Source of the DNA: Thermodesulfobacteriota bacterium
GTDB lineage: Bacteria > Desulfobacterota > DSM-4660 > Desulfatiglandales > Desulfatiglandaceae
Length of the DNA stretch: 64,000 bases
Assembly: GCA_028278625.1 (NCBI GenBank)
Contig: JANQDY010000129.1
Location: 15,845-79,844 of the forward strand
Reading direction: 5' to 3'
Both the position numbers and the translations under genes were made by a program. The notes under the pieces were generated by a model. The model saw nothing but the letters and a program-made list of their open reading frames with translations. It was not told the origin of the DNA and did no database searches. Positions 36,073 through 45,310 of the stretch are shown piece after piece; the first letter of the stretch is position 1; each line of letters opens with the position of its first letter.

Positions 36073-37632
36073 TCATTTCAGATAGGGATCCCTGAGACCT
36101 TTTTTGTAAATCTTGCCGGATCCGGTCTTGGGGAGGGTCTCTAAGAAATCCACACTCTTGGGTGTCTTATATCCTGCCAGATCCTTTCGGCAGTAGGCGA
36201 TCATCTCTTCCTCAGAGACCATTTTCGACGCCTTCAACACCACACAGGCCTTGACCGCCTCCCCCCAGTGGTCATCCGGCACACCGATGACCGCGGCTTC
36301 CAGCACATGGGGGTGGGTGTACAGCACATTTTCCACTTCCGACGAATAGACATTCTCCCCGCCGGTCAGAATCATGTCCTTCTTTCGGTCCACGATGTTC
36401 ACATACCGTTCGGCATCCATCACCGCAAGGTCCCCGGTGTAAAGCCATCCGTCCTTGATGGCCTTCTCCATCTCATCGGGCAGCCCCCAATATCCCGGCG
36501 TCACGGTGTCCCCTTTTACGATGATCTCACCGACCTGGCTCTCATCCATGGCCACGTCGTTGCCGTTCTCATCCACCACCCGGAGACTCACGCCAATGAA
36601 TTCCCGACCGGTTTTGGCCTTAAAAGTGAATTGTTCCTTTACGGAAAGCTCTCTTAAATGATCCTTTAAAATGGAAAGGGTGAGATAGGGACTGGTCTCC
36701 GTCATACCGTAGGTCTGGATATAATCACAGCCAAAGGCCTCCACAATCTTCCTGACCGTCTCGGGTGCGATGGGGGCCCCTCCGCTTAGAATCACCCTTA
36801 AACTGGAATAATCAAAGCTGCCAACGTCCGGATGATTGACCATCATGTTGAGCATGGTGGGGATCAGATTGCTGAGGGTGATATTCTCTTCCTGAATCAT
36901 TCGGCAAACTTGTCCCGCATCAAAGGAAGGCATGACCACGTGTTTTCCCCCCACCCAGGTGATGGCAAAGGTGGCCCAGGCATCGGCCAGGTGAAAAAGG
37001 GGGGCCACATGAAACCAATGGTCCCGGTCGGTGAGCTGGAGCTCAGCGATGGTGCCGAGGGCATGGCTTTTGACATTCTTGTGGGTCAGCATGACCCCTT
37101 TGGGACGACCGGTGGTGCCGCTGGTATAATAGAGGTGGGCCACGTCATCATCCCATATGTCTGGGGAGGGAGGCGGCTGGTCCGGATGGTCCTTCAACAG
37201 CGCTTCGTATGCCGCATCCCTCTCGCCGGGCATATGGGATTCGGCCCGGGTCCAGATGATTCTTTCAAGGGTCGTTGCACTCCCTGCCAAGCCTTTTGCC
37301 TTGTCATGAAACGTGCCCTGTGCGATGAGCATTCGGGAACCACTGTCCTTCAATATTTCCGACAGCTCTTTGGGGGCAAGCCGGTAGTTCAGGGAGACCA
37401 GGATAATTCCCAGATGGGCCGCGGCAAAATAGGTTTCCAGATATTCGTGGCTGTTTTCGAGGAGGATGGCGACGCGGTCTCCCTTTTCAATCCCCAGGCT
37501 GCTCAAACCCCGGGCCAATTGCCAGACGCGTGCGGCAAAATCTTGATAGGTCATCCTCAGTCCGCCGCACACAACCGCTTCTCTGTCCGGATAAAGCCGA
37601 ACCGCTTTCGGAAGCAATTCATTGAGAGGCAT
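36073..37632 (-). CDS. AMP-dependent acyl-CoA synthetase
   Basis: 519 residues with ATG 37,632 after GGAG. ANL-superfamily motifs: YTSGTTGRPKGVMLTH near 170, QTYGMTETSP near 305, DGWLYTGDLA near 390, and the catalytic lysine in PKTGSGKIYKK at the C-terminus. The sequence resembles medium/long-chain fatty acyl-CoA ligases more than the ligase at 5,806. It is followed by the activator gene and preceded by an MBL-fold hydrolase in one tight run. Substrate unknown. Confidence 0.88.
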   Translation of the reverse strand: MPLNELLPKAVRLYPDREAVVCGGLRMTYQDFAARVWQLARGLSSLGIEKGDRVAILLENSHEYLETYFAAAHLGIILVSLNYRLAPKELSEILKDSGSRMLIAQGTFHDKAKGLAGSATTLERIIWTRAESHMPGERDAAYEALLKDHPDQPPPSPDIWDDDVAHLYYTSGTTGRPKGVMLTHKNVKSHALGTIAELQLTDRDHWFHVAPLFHLADAWATFAITWVGGKHVVMPSFDAGQVCRMIQEENITLSNLIPTMLNMMVNHPDVGSFDYSSLRVILSGGAPIAPETVRKIVEAFGCDYIQTYGMTETSPYLTLSILKDHLRELSVKEQFTFKAKTGREFIGVSLRVVDENGNDVAMDESQVGEIIVKGDTVTPGYWGLPDEMEKAIKDGWLYTGDLAVMDAERYVNIVDRKKDMILTGGENVYSSEVENVLYTHPHVLEAAVIGVPDDHWGEAVKACVVLKASKMVSEEEMIAYCRKDLAGYKTPKSVDFLETLPKTGSGKIYKKGLRDPYLK

Positions 37633-37657
37633 ATTCGTTTCTCCTAAAGGGAAAGGA

Positions 37658-38476
37658 TTAATTCTCTTCTCTGAAGGACCGGATGGCTGAGGTTATGGCA
37701 TTTTTCATGCTGACATTTCCAAAACAGAACCATTTGATGAAATGCTGCTCTTTGAGCCCCATTTCGCGGAAGATCCGCGCCTCCCCGTACCCTTTTTCCC
37801 AGTTCCTTCTGATGCCGCCATATAGATCCTCCAAAAATTGGCGTTTTTCTGCAATCCTTTCTTTTCCGTTTTCGGGTCTCGGATAGTGGCAGCATAAAAG
37901 GATATCAAAATCAAATTGAAGAAGCTTTCCAAGGGATGCGATCTGATCCTTGATCACTTCATCGGCCCTGAAATACTTGATTCTGTCAGACAGATAAAGA
38001 TCACCCGAAAATAGAACGCCCCTGTTCGGTTCAAGATAGACCACGTGGTCTTTGGAGTGCCCGGGAGTATGTATGGGAATGAGCCTGAAATTGGCTGTTT
38101 CCACCGTTTTCGGCAGATCGGACATCTGAAGAGGCTCGGCTTTTCCCCACACCAGGTGCTGGTAAGGAAGAATACCGAACGCCGATTTCATTTTTGAAAC
38201 CGTCAGGGGGTGGCCGTAAATCTCCGCATTCAAAGCCTTTTTGATGGCGGCGGCGTTCCCGCTGTGGTCTTCGTGGTGATGGGTCAAAACAACCTTTTTG
38301 ACACGGTGTTCTTTGGCAATCCCCAATACCTCCCTGCGCATGTGGGCCAAACCCGTGTCCAGCATGAGGTCATCCACCAGGTAAAAGTACGCCGTCATCA
38401 TGGGGCGGCCAAGGGGAGACCACCCCACCTGGTACGCTTTCACATCCCCGAAACCGCGGGACTTTACCAACCGCAT
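37658..38476 (-). CDS. MBL-fold metal-dependent hydrolase
   Basis: 272 residues. The zinc motif THHHEDHSG (HxHxDH) is near residue 80, followed by HTPGHSKDH near 138 and a later Asp in LFSGDLYLSD. The glyoxalase-II/beta-lactamase fold is complete. A CoA-ester or other thioester hydrolase is possible, since an acyl-CoA ligase gene follows. It starts three bases after the stop of the 5'-nucleotidase-like gene. Confidence 0.85.
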   Translation of the reverse strand: MRLVKSRGFGDVKAYQVGWSPLGRPMMTAYFYLVDDLMLDTGLAHMRREVLGIAKEHRVKKVVLTHHHEDHSGNAAAIKKALNAEIYGHPLTVSKMKSAFGILPYQHLVWGKAEPLQMSDLPKTVETANFRLIPIHTPGHSKDHVVYLEPNRGVLFSGDLYLSDRIKYFRADEVIKDQIASLGKLLQFDFDILLCCHYPRPENGKERIAEKRQFLEDLYGGIRRNWEKGYGEARIFREMGLKEQHFIKWFCFGNVSMKNAITSAIRSFREEN

Positions 38477-38479
38477 GGT

Positions 38480-40138
38480 TCACCGGCAGGCATTTGTATC
38501 CATCCCCGTCACATTTATCCTGCCATCGATTTCGGGTGCTATGGGCGTATGCCGAATGATGAAATCGGACAGAATATCCGTCGTGAGCATGGTTGTGACG
38601 ATTTTCTCCTGTGCATCTTCCAAAAAAAGATACTGTCCGTCACCGCCATCCGCAATATAACCGTTCACGAGTACCGTGTATGTCTCCATGGGATCCAGTT
38701 CAACCCACGAATTATCCCGATAGACCAGAACGTCGGCGACCCTTGATCCCTCATGGATGATCTCATCAAGCTCTTTTCCGATATACCGGCCGCAGAAGCA
38801 AGGGTTTCTGAGATCAAGGGTGATTCTGAGCCCGCCGATCTGCATGAATCCCCCTGTGGGCGCCCGATCCCCCTCTTCGCATCCATCACCCTCTACGCGG
38901 ACGGCCGACGCGGAGACTTCAAGGATTCGCCGAATATCAGCGCCCGTCATCTTAACCATGACGATTTCACCCCGGAAGGGCAACATTTCGTTTACGGTCA
39001 GATAGGTCAAAGGACCCGCGGGATAGAAGGTATCCCCCCGGATTGAACCGCTGTTAACAAGGGCCATGTCCGCCTGGGGAAATCGTTCTAGCCAGCTGTC
39101 CGCGATGAGGTCGCCCAGATTGGTTTCACCCCGGCGAATCAATTCCGCGCGTGCATCCAGATCCACCAGGGAATCCCCGATTATTTGGGTGAGTCCTTCT
39201 TCATATGCGGCCACGTAGCTTTCCATGAGCGCTTGAATCTCGGGGTCTTCCCCCACCTCAGCATCTATCAGGATCCTGTTCCAGACGGGATTTTGGATAC
39301 GGCCGTTCTGAAATGCAAATTGGAGAACGCCAAGATATTCGCCGGCCGAACCCTCCTGGACGATAAGCGTATTCCCTTGGGTCTCATACAGGGACACGCG
39401 ATCATAGCCGTCAACGATCATATGGATGCCATCAACTCCCCGGGCCAATTCCCTTGCCTTTGACAGGCCGATGTGTGTCAGGCCGATCACCACATCGCAC
39501 AGCTTCATTCTGAGTTCGGCCACCATACGCCGGGCGATGGGGACAATATCGGAATCCACCTGAACACCCCCGCCCGTGGGATTGCACAATAATGAAAAAT
39601 CGGGCGCCATCAGACCGAAAATGCCGATGCGGATACCGGCGGTCTCCTTTATGACATAGGGAAGGATACGGTTTGAAACCGTCTCGTCCTCTACTATGAG
39701 ATTGGCGGATATGACATCAAACCCGGCAAACTCTAGCGCCCTTCCGTAAACACCTACCCCATAGTCGAATTCGTGGGTTCCCGGGGTGACCACTTCATAA
39801 CCGGCCATATCCATCCCTATCATCTCAGGCTCTCCCTGAAACATGTAGTAAAAAGAGCCTAACACGTCATCCCCTGAGGAGAGGAGCAAAGCGCCGTCCA
39901 CCATGCCGCGAACGGATTGCGCCGCCATAGCGATTCGGGCGAGTCCGCCCAAGGATAATGTGCCGTCACCACGGGCCACATCATACGGTACAATGCGGCT
40001 TTCCAGATCGCCGGTGGTCATAACCGCGATTTGTACGGTGCCTCGCGGATCGGCATCGTTGTCGGAGCAACCCGCGGATACCCCCATCAACCAAAAAACC
40101 GTTGCCAAACAAACCCATTTCTTTAATGAATATTTCAT
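38480..40138 (-). CDS. 5'-nucleotidase-family lipoprotein with degraded metal site
   Basis: 552 residues from ATG 40,138 (AAGG eight bases upstream), chosen because it exposes a lipoprotein signal: KK, a hydrophobic core and GVSAGC. The two-domain UshA architecture is intact, including the C-terminal domain (GETNLGDLIADSW, NSGSIRGDTF). In the N-terminal metallophosphatase domain, however, several expected ligands are changed: the DxH motif reads DLE, GNHE reads GTHE, and GHxH/Q reads GYDR, while SSGD and LTHIG are kept. It may be catalytically impaired or use a different metal arrangement. It is probably anchored outside the inner membrane. Confidence 0.82.
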   Translation of the reverse strand: MKYSLKKWVCLATVFWLMGVSAGCSDNDADPRGTVQIAVMTTGDLESRIVPYDVARGDGTLSLGGLARIAMAAQSVRGMVDGALLLSSGDDVLGSFYYMFQGEPEMIGMDMAGYEVVTPGTHEFDYGVGVYGRALEFAGFDVISANLIVEDETVSNRILPYVIKETAGIRIGIFGLMAPDFSLLCNPTGGGVQVDSDIVPIARRMVAELRMKLCDVVIGLTHIGLSKARELARGVDGIHMIVDGYDRVSLYETQGNTLIVQEGSAGEYLGVLQFAFQNGRIQNPVWNRILIDAEVGEDPEIQALMESYVAAYEEGLTQIIGDSLVDLDARAELIRRGETNLGDLIADSWLERFPQADMALVNSGSIRGDTFYPAGPLTYLTVNEMLPFRGEIVMVKMTGADIRRILEVSASAVRVEGDGCEEGDRAPTGGFMQIGGLRITLDLRNPCFCGRYIGKELDEIIHEGSRVADVLVYRDNSWVELDPMETYTVLVNGYIADGGDGQYLFLEDAQEKIVTTMLTTDILSDFIIRHTPIAPEIDGRINVTGMDTNACR

Positions 40139-40209
40139 ACAAAACACCTTCGTGCTCCCTTCTTCCACCGAAGTATCTCTTGTCGACAATGCACTGTTAG
40201 AACATCTGA

Positions 40210-41604
40210 TCAGCTATGTTTATAACCGCCGGCGGTTTCCTCGGTAAGGGACGTAAGGACCGGATTCAGCTCAAAATACCGGATCGCGCGTTTCATATCC
40301 GCCAGAAGCAGATCCCCCAGATCCCGACTCACGCCGTGGCGCACCAGAATGCGTTGTATCACCAGGTCTTCCCTGTTGGCCGGCATGGAATAGGCCGGCA
40401 CTTGCCATCCACGGCTTCTCAACCGGTCTGCCAGATCGTAGAGATTAAACCCCGGATCCGTTCCCTGTTTCAGGGACCAGCAAAGGGCCGGAATGCCGCC
40501 CCGGCCATCGTAGATGATGTTGAAAGGCCCGATGTTGGCGATTTCATCGGCCAGATAAGCGGCCGTGTGGTAGCAGGCCTGGTGAATCTTGCGGTATCCT
40601 TCCCTCCCCAGCCGCATGAAGTTGTAGTACTGGGCCACGATCTGACCCCCCGGACGTGAGAAATTGAGGGCAAATGTGGGCATGTTGCCGCCCAAATAAT
40701 TGACCCGGAAGACCAAATCCTCGGGCAGATCCTCCTTTTCCCGCCAGATCACCCATCCGACTCCCAGGGGCGAAAGGCCGAACTTGTGGCCGGAAGCGTT
40801 GATGGATCTGACCCGGGGCAACCGAAAATCCCATATGAGATCAGGGTCCACGAACGGTGCCAGGAAGCCGCCGCTGGCCCCATCCACGTGAATGGGAATG
40901 TCCAAGCCCGTGTCCGCCTGAAACAGATCCAGGGCATCGGCAACCGCTTTTACCGGCTCATATTGACAGGTAAAGGTAACCCCCAGGGTCGGCACCACAC
41001 CCATGGTATTCTCATCACAGCGCTTGATCACTTCTTCGGGCGTCATGATCAGACGGTCGTTCTCCATGGGTATCTCCCGCAGTTCCACATCCCAGTAACG
41101 GGCAAACTTGTGCCAGCAGATCTGCACCGGACCGCATACCAGATTCGGGTTGTCAGCACTCCCCCCTTTGGCCCGCATCTTTTCCCGCCACCGCCATTTC
41201 ATGGCCATACCCCCCAGCATGGCCGCTTCGCTGGACCCCGTTGTTGAGCATCCAAGGGTGCCCGAAGGGTCGGGGGAATGCCAGAGGTCCGCCAGCATAT
41301 GCACACAGCGCGCCTCAACCTCCGCTGTCTGGGGATACTCATCTTTGTCGATCATGTTCTTATCGATGCACTCATCCATGAGCCGGTGGACCTCCGGCTC
41401 AATCCAGGTGGAGCAGAAAGTGGCCAGGTTCTGGCGCGAATTGCCGTCCAGCATCAACTCATCATGCACCGACTGATAGACATGGCGGGGATTGTGTTCT
41501 ACATCGGGGAATTTGTACTTGGGCATCCTTTGGGAAAGATCCGTGGATGCAAAAACGTCGTCCAGAAAGCTCTCTCTGACCGTCTCACTTGCATTCAACG
41601 CCAT
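40210..41604 (-). CDS. gad: Glutamate decarboxylase
   Basis: 464 residues, the length of bacterial GadA/GadB. The PLP lysine is in INASGHKFG near residue 270, the substrate/PLP segment HVDGASGG near 240, and the N-terminal [36 protein letters not shown] region is cut here to show only that it matches this family. It decarboxylates L-glutamate to GABA and consumes a proton. It lies six bases after thiD and no glutamate/GABA antiporter is adjacent. GABA could feed 4-hydroxybutyrate metabolism, but that link is speculative. Confidence 0.92.
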   Translation of the reverse strand: MALNASETVRESFLDDVFASTDLSQRMPKYKFPDVEHNPRHVYQSVHDELMLDGNSRQNLATFCSTWIEPEVHRLMDECIDKNMIDKDEYPQTAEVEARCVHMLADLWHSPDPSGTLGCSTTGSSEAAMLGGMAMKWRWREKMRAKGGSADNPNLVCGPVQICWHKFARYWDVELREIPMENDRLIMTPEEVIKRCDENTMGVVPTLGVTFTCQYEPVKAVADALDLFQADTGLDIPIHVDGASGGFLAPFVDPDLIWDFRLPRVRSINASGHKFGLSPLGVGWVIWREKEDLPEDLVFRVNYLGGNMPTFALNFSRPGGQIVAQYYNFMRLGREGYRKIHQACYHTAAYLADEIANIGPFNIIYDGRGGIPALCWSLKQGTDPGFNLYDLADRLRSRGWQVPAYSMPANREDLVIQRILVRHGVSRDLGDLLLADMKRAIRYFELNPVLTSLTEETAGGYKHS

Positions 41605-41610
41605 GGGTCA

Positions 41611-42414
41611 TTATTCTCCTTCCCCGATCAATTGAAGCACGTGGGCATAGTGATTGGTGGGACCGTGTCCGGCCCCGAAGTCAAGGGATTTGGCAATGGC
41701 CCGGGAGATGAACCGTTTGGCTTCCTCCACCGCCGTGATCATTTCATACCCCTGGGCCAGCAGCGTGGCCAGGGCAGCCGAAAACGTGCAACCGGTGCCG
41801 TGGGTATTTCGATTGCTGAGGCGCGGCGACGAATAGGTCTTAAAATCTTTTCCGTCAAAGAGCAAATCCACGGCATCCCCCTTCAGGTGCCCCCCTTTGA
41901 TCAGAACATAGGGCGTACCGAGCCTGTGGATCTCCCGAGCCGCCGCTTTCATGGCCGTCAGATCTTCTACCGGAAAGCCGCACAAATCCGCGGCCTCCGG
42001 AAGGTTGGGCGTCACCACATGAGCCAGGGGCAGGAGAACTTCTTTGAGACTGATTCTGGCCTCGCGGTCCAAAAGGACATCCCCTCCCTTGGCCACCATG
42101 ACCGGATCAACCACCAGAGGGGCCACCTTGTATTTTTTCAGCCGTTCCGCAACCACTTCCACAACATCCGGTGTGGCCAGCATCCCCGTCTTGGCGCCAT
42201 CGGCCCCGTAGTCTGAAAGGACCGAATCCATCTGCCGGCCGATGAAGTCAATCGGCACCGGGTGAACCCCCTGAACCCCCAGGGTGTTCTGTGCCGTGAG
42301 CGCCGTTACGGCACTCATGCCGTATCCACCCAAAACGGTGATGGTCTTTAAATCAGCCTGAATGCCTGCTCCGCCACCGGAATCGGAGCCTGCGATGGTC
42401 AATATCTTCTTCAT
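41611..42414 (-). CDS. thiD: Hydroxymethylpyrimidine/phosphomethylpyrimidine kinase
   Basis: 267 residues. Typical ThiD motifs: AGSDSGGGAGIQADLKT at the N-terminus, KTGML, DPVMVAKGG, and GTGCTFSAALA near the C-terminus with the catalytic Cys/Gly anion hole. It phosphorylates HMP to HMP-PP. It belongs to the TPP-riboswitch operon with the two uptake systems CytX and ThiW-ECF, so imported HMP can be activated directly. Confidence 0.95.
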   Translation of the reverse strand: MKKILTIAGSDSGGGAGIQADLKTITVLGGYGMSAVTALTAQNTLGVQGVHPVPIDFIGRQMDSVLSDYGADGAKTGMLATPDVVEVVAERLKKYKVAPLVVDPVMVAKGGDVLLDREARISLKEVLLPLAHVVTPNLPEAADLCGFPVEDLTAMKAAAREIHRLGTPYVLIKGGHLKGDAVDLLFDGKDFKTYSSPRLSNRNTHGTGCTFSAALATLLAQGYEMITAVEEAKRFISRAIAKSLDFGAGHGPTNHYAHVLQLIGEGE

Positions 42415-42417
42415 GAA

Positions 42418-43158
42418 TCACCTCCACAACCATATCCCATATACCACTATAAGCCCCAGCGCAACCCCCATCCCCAAGTATTCCCCCAATGAAATGCGGT
42501 AAACACGCCGTTTTGTTCTCTCTTTCCGGGCGAATCCTCTCGATTCCATGGCCATGGCCAGTTGTTCCGCCAAAACAAAAGACTGAACCAGAAGCGGCAT
42601 GAGCAGTGCCAAAAAATTGGGAATGTTTCGAATCCTGGGTCTCAAATCAATACCTCTGGAACGTTGGGCGTCCATGATCCGACGGATTCTCAATCCCATG
42701 AAGGGAACATAACGGAGCGAGGTCGTCAGAATAAAACAGAAGGCATAGGGAACACCCGACTGCCGCAAACTCTGTCCCAGATCTTCCGGGTCCAGGCCGT
42801 GAAAGAGGAAGAAGGAAAGGGTCAGAAGATCAAAAAGCCTAAGAGCAAGCATAAGGGCCGTTTTGGTGTCAAAAGAAATGATGGAAATAGCAAAGACCAG
42901 CCCCACCAGCGGCAGCAGCATTTTAAGGGTATGAAGCCAGTCCCCGGCCTTTCCGGCCAGGAGAAGGCCCGTCAAAAGAAGCACCAGCGCTCCTGTCAGA
43001 AGCAGAATCTCTCCTGTCATGAGAATGGCGCTCACCCCCATGGCACCCAGAAAAAGCCGTGTTCTCGGATCCAGGTGCCACTTGGATTTTGGCTTTCTAA
43101 CCGCCACTTTCGTGACGTCTCTAATCTTACAATCGGCTCGTTTCGCATCCAACTGCAT
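42418..43158 (-). CDS. ecfT: ECF transporter T component
   Basis: About 246 residues. The start is uncertain: ATG 43,158 is used, with GTG/TTG options up to 43,176, all overlapping the ATPase gene end. It has five or six membrane helices and the conserved EcfT coupling-helix segments (MDAQRSRGID and AMESRGFA). It joins the double ATPase encoded upstream with the substrate-binding ThiW. It is the fourth gene of the thiamin-precursor operon. Confidence 0.87.
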   Translation of the reverse strand: MQLDAKRADCKIRDVTKVAVRKPKSKWHLDPRTRLFLGAMGVSAILMTGEILLLTGALVLLLTGLLLAGKAGDWLHTLKMLLPLVGLVFAISIISFDTKTALMLALRLFDLLTLSFFLFHGLDPEDLGQSLRQSGVPYAFCFILTTSLRYVPFMGLRIRRIMDAQRSRGIDLRPRIRNIPNFLALLMPLLVQSFVLAEQLAMAMESRGFARKERTKRRVYRISLGEYLGMGVALGLIVVYGIWLWR

Positions 43159-44635
43159 GAATGGCACCCGTCCCAATCAGTGATTCATCGGCCATCAGTC
43201 TATCCGGCTCCCCCACGGCCGCCACCCGGCCCCTTTGTACGACCACCCATTTTCCCGATATGGCAGATGCAAATTCCAGATCATGGGTGACCACCACGAT
43301 GGTGACGCCCTTCCGGGATAAATGGAGAAGGAGTTCCCCCAGAGTTTCGAGGAACCGTCCGTCCTGCCCCACCGTTGGCTCGTCAAGAACCAGCAACTCA
43401 GGCCCCATGGCCAGGATAGACGCGACGGACACCCGCTTTTTCTGCCCTTCGCTGAGTCGGTAGGGGGACCGATCCAGGAGCGGGTGAAGATGAAAAAGAT
43501 CGCACAGCTCCTTATAATCGGCGTCACGCCTGTTGGGGGAGAGTTTCAGCCCGATCTTCAGTTCATCGGCCACGGAGTTCTTGAAGAACTGATCGTTGGG
43601 GTTTTGAAAGGATATGCCGATTCTGCCGGCCATGCGCGATGGACTGTTTCTGCCAATCTCTTCACCTTTAATGAACACGCTTCCTTTCTTAGGGCGAAGC
43701 AGGCCGTTGAAATGCCGTACCAGGGTCGTCTTGCCCGAACCGTTGGCCCCAACGATGGCAAGGATCTCACCACACCGAACGTTCAGAGACACATGTTCAA
43801 GAATCGGCTGATGGTCGGTTTCATAATGAAGGTCATTTACCTGAAGCAGGATTTCAGGCTCCGGATCATTCGCCGTTTTGGGCCCGGTATTCCTTGAAGG
43901 ATAGCGTGGCACCAGATGTTGCGCCAGCAGAACCGGTTCCGCGGCCTCCGGTTTCCCGTCAAAGCACAATTTTCCCCGGTCCAGAATCACACACCGACTG
44001 ACATCTTTAAGCCCAGCCTTTACCCGCTGCTCAATGACCACCACCGTGATGCCCCGGCTGTTTAGGCGGCGAAGCACTTTCCGTACCCGCTTCGCCCCCT
44101 GCCAGTCCAGATGGGCTAGGGGTTCATCCAGTATCAGTACGGGGGGTGACAGGCAGAGGACCGAGGCGATGGCCACCAGGCGCTTTTCGCCGCCGGACAG
44201 GGAATTTGGAGAGCGACCGAGCAGGTGTCTTATACCCACCTCCTCCGCTGCCTTTATGATTTCATTTTCGATCTTTAAGACATCTTGTCCCAGGCTTTCC
44301 AGTCCATAGGCAATCTCATTTTCAACAGTGCTGTTGAAGAGCTGAGCATCCGTGTTTTGGAATACGAGACCCACCGTTTGGAAGAGCTCTTCCACGCTGG
44401 AGGTCTTCGTGTCCCGCCCCTGGATCTTCACCTGACCGCTTAAGGTACCGTCAAAAAAATGAGGAATCAGACCGTTCAAAAGGTATGCGAGGGTCGATTT
44501 TCCCGACCCGCTGCCGCCGCACAGAAGCAGGTATTCGCCTGCCCGCACCGTAAGATCAACCCCTTTCAGGACTTCTTCGCCGGATGTGTCCGGATAACTG
44601 TAGCGGATATTTGAAAGCTCTATTACGGTTTCCAG
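43127..44635 (-). CDS. ECF transporter ATPase, two fused ABC domains
   Basis: Two ABC ATPase domains in one chain of about 502 residues. The first has Walker A GGSGSGKST and signature LSGGEKRL; the second has GANGSGKTT, signature LSEGQKKR and LVLDEPTVGQ. An ATG, GTG or TTG at the right place is missing: the sequence upstream of the GTG at 44,548 codes in frame for a normal ABC beta-strand segment (VIELSNIRYSYP). The only start codon before it after an in-frame stop is CTG 44,635, with AAAGG seven bases upstream and a 13-base overlap with thiW. It powers uptake of a thiamin precursor through ThiW. Confidence 0.85.
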   Translation of the reverse strand: METVIELSNIRYSYPDTSGEEVLKGVDLTVRAGEYLLLCGGSGSGKSTLAYLLNGLIPHFFDGTLSGQVKIQGRDTKTSSVEELFQTVGLVFQNTDAQLFNSTVENEIAYGLESLGQDVLKIENEIIKAAEEVGIRHLLGRSPNSLSGGEKRLVAIASVLCLSPPVLILDEPLAHLDWQGAKRVRKVLRRLNSRGITVVVIEQRVKAGLKDVSRCVILDRGKLCFDGKPEAAEPVLLAQHLVPRYPSRNTGPKTANDPEPEILLQVNDLHYETDHQPILEHVSLNVRCGEILAIVGANGSGKTTLVRHFNGLLRPKKGSVFIKGEEIGRNSPSRMAGRIGISFQNPNDQFFKNSVADELKIGLKLSPNRRDADYKELCDLFHLHPLLDRSPYRLSEGQKKRVSVASILAMGPELLVLDEPTVGQDGRFLETLGELLLHLSRKGVTIVVVTHDLEFASAISGKWVVVQRGRVAAVGEPDRLMADESLIGTGAIHAVGCETSRL

Positions 44636-45105
44636 AGTCCGGCCTTTCTTAGCAGTTTAAGGGCCAATATGCCCAAGATCGATCCGCCCAAGGTACTGAT
44701 ACTGAAAGCGATGACCAATGTGGTCATGGCCATGGATTTGCCCATGAATACGGGCGCCACGATCCAGGCGCTGGCCAGTGCTCCCAGGAGTCCGGTCCCC
44801 ACAACCTCGCCGGCGGCGGCCCAATAGATATTTTTAAAAGCTTTGTACGCGAGGCCCGCCAGAAGTGCCCCGATCATTCCCCCCGGAAAGGCGAGCAAGG
44901 TGCCCAATCCAAGGATGTTACGAAGGATGCCGGCAACCATGGCAATGATCACCGCATAGAGGGGACCCAGCATGACACCGGCCAAAACATTTACCATGTG
45001 CTGTGCCGGAAAGCATTTGGCGATGCCCACGGGAATGAAGATGGGAGATAACGCAACCGAAAAGGCCACCAGAATCACGGCAAGAGCCACTTGTTTTGTT
45101 TTCAC
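44623..45105 (-). CDS. thiW: ThiW, ECF transporter substrate-binding (S) component
   Basis: 160 residues from GTG 45,105 with AAGGAGG upstream. It has five or six hydrophobic helices and matches the ThiW family (LSPIFIPVGIAKCFPAQHMVNVLAGVML-type N-terminus). ThiW is predicted to bind the thiazole precursor or a related compound. The ATPase and EcfT genes follow directly. Confidence 0.88.
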   Translation of the reverse strand: MKTKQVALAVILVAFSVALSPIFIPVGIAKCFPAQHMVNVLAGVMLGPLYAVIIAMVAGILRNILGLGTLLAFPGGMIGALLAGLAYKAFKNIYWAAAGEVVGTGLLGALASAWIVAPVFMGKSMAMTTLVIAFSISTLGGSILGILALKLLRKAGLWKP

Positions 45106-45122
45106 TAAGATACCTCCTTTAT

Positions 45123-45300
45123 GCTAACGCGGGCTACGCCCGCAACTGAAGAATACAGGCGTCAGGAGTCAGAATTCAGAATAAAAGAAGCACCATCATT
45201 CTATTCTGACTCCTGAATTCTGACTTCTGGATTCTTTGTAAAATCAGCGACATGGTTGTTAAGCTAGAAATTTTCTCGCTTTTTGTTACAGAGTTTTTGG
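45123..45300 (+). repeat. Dispersed intergenic repeat, copy A
   Basis: About 178 bases starting with the hairpin GCGGGC-TAC-GCCCGC, followed by CAGGAGTCAGAAT and its inverted match ATTCTGACTCCTG about 30 bases later, and ending with a GCTAGAAATTTTCTCG stretch. It is more than 90% identical by eye to copy B at 55,881-56,056 in the opposite orientation. It fills the cytX-thiW spacer. Confidence 0.88.
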
Positions 45301-45310
45301 AAATAGGGTA

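Noticed and set aside
41278..42216. 312-residue open frame on the plus strand opposite gad and thiD
   Set aside because: It lies wholly antisense to two clear genes; its length comes from codon bias on the opposite strand.
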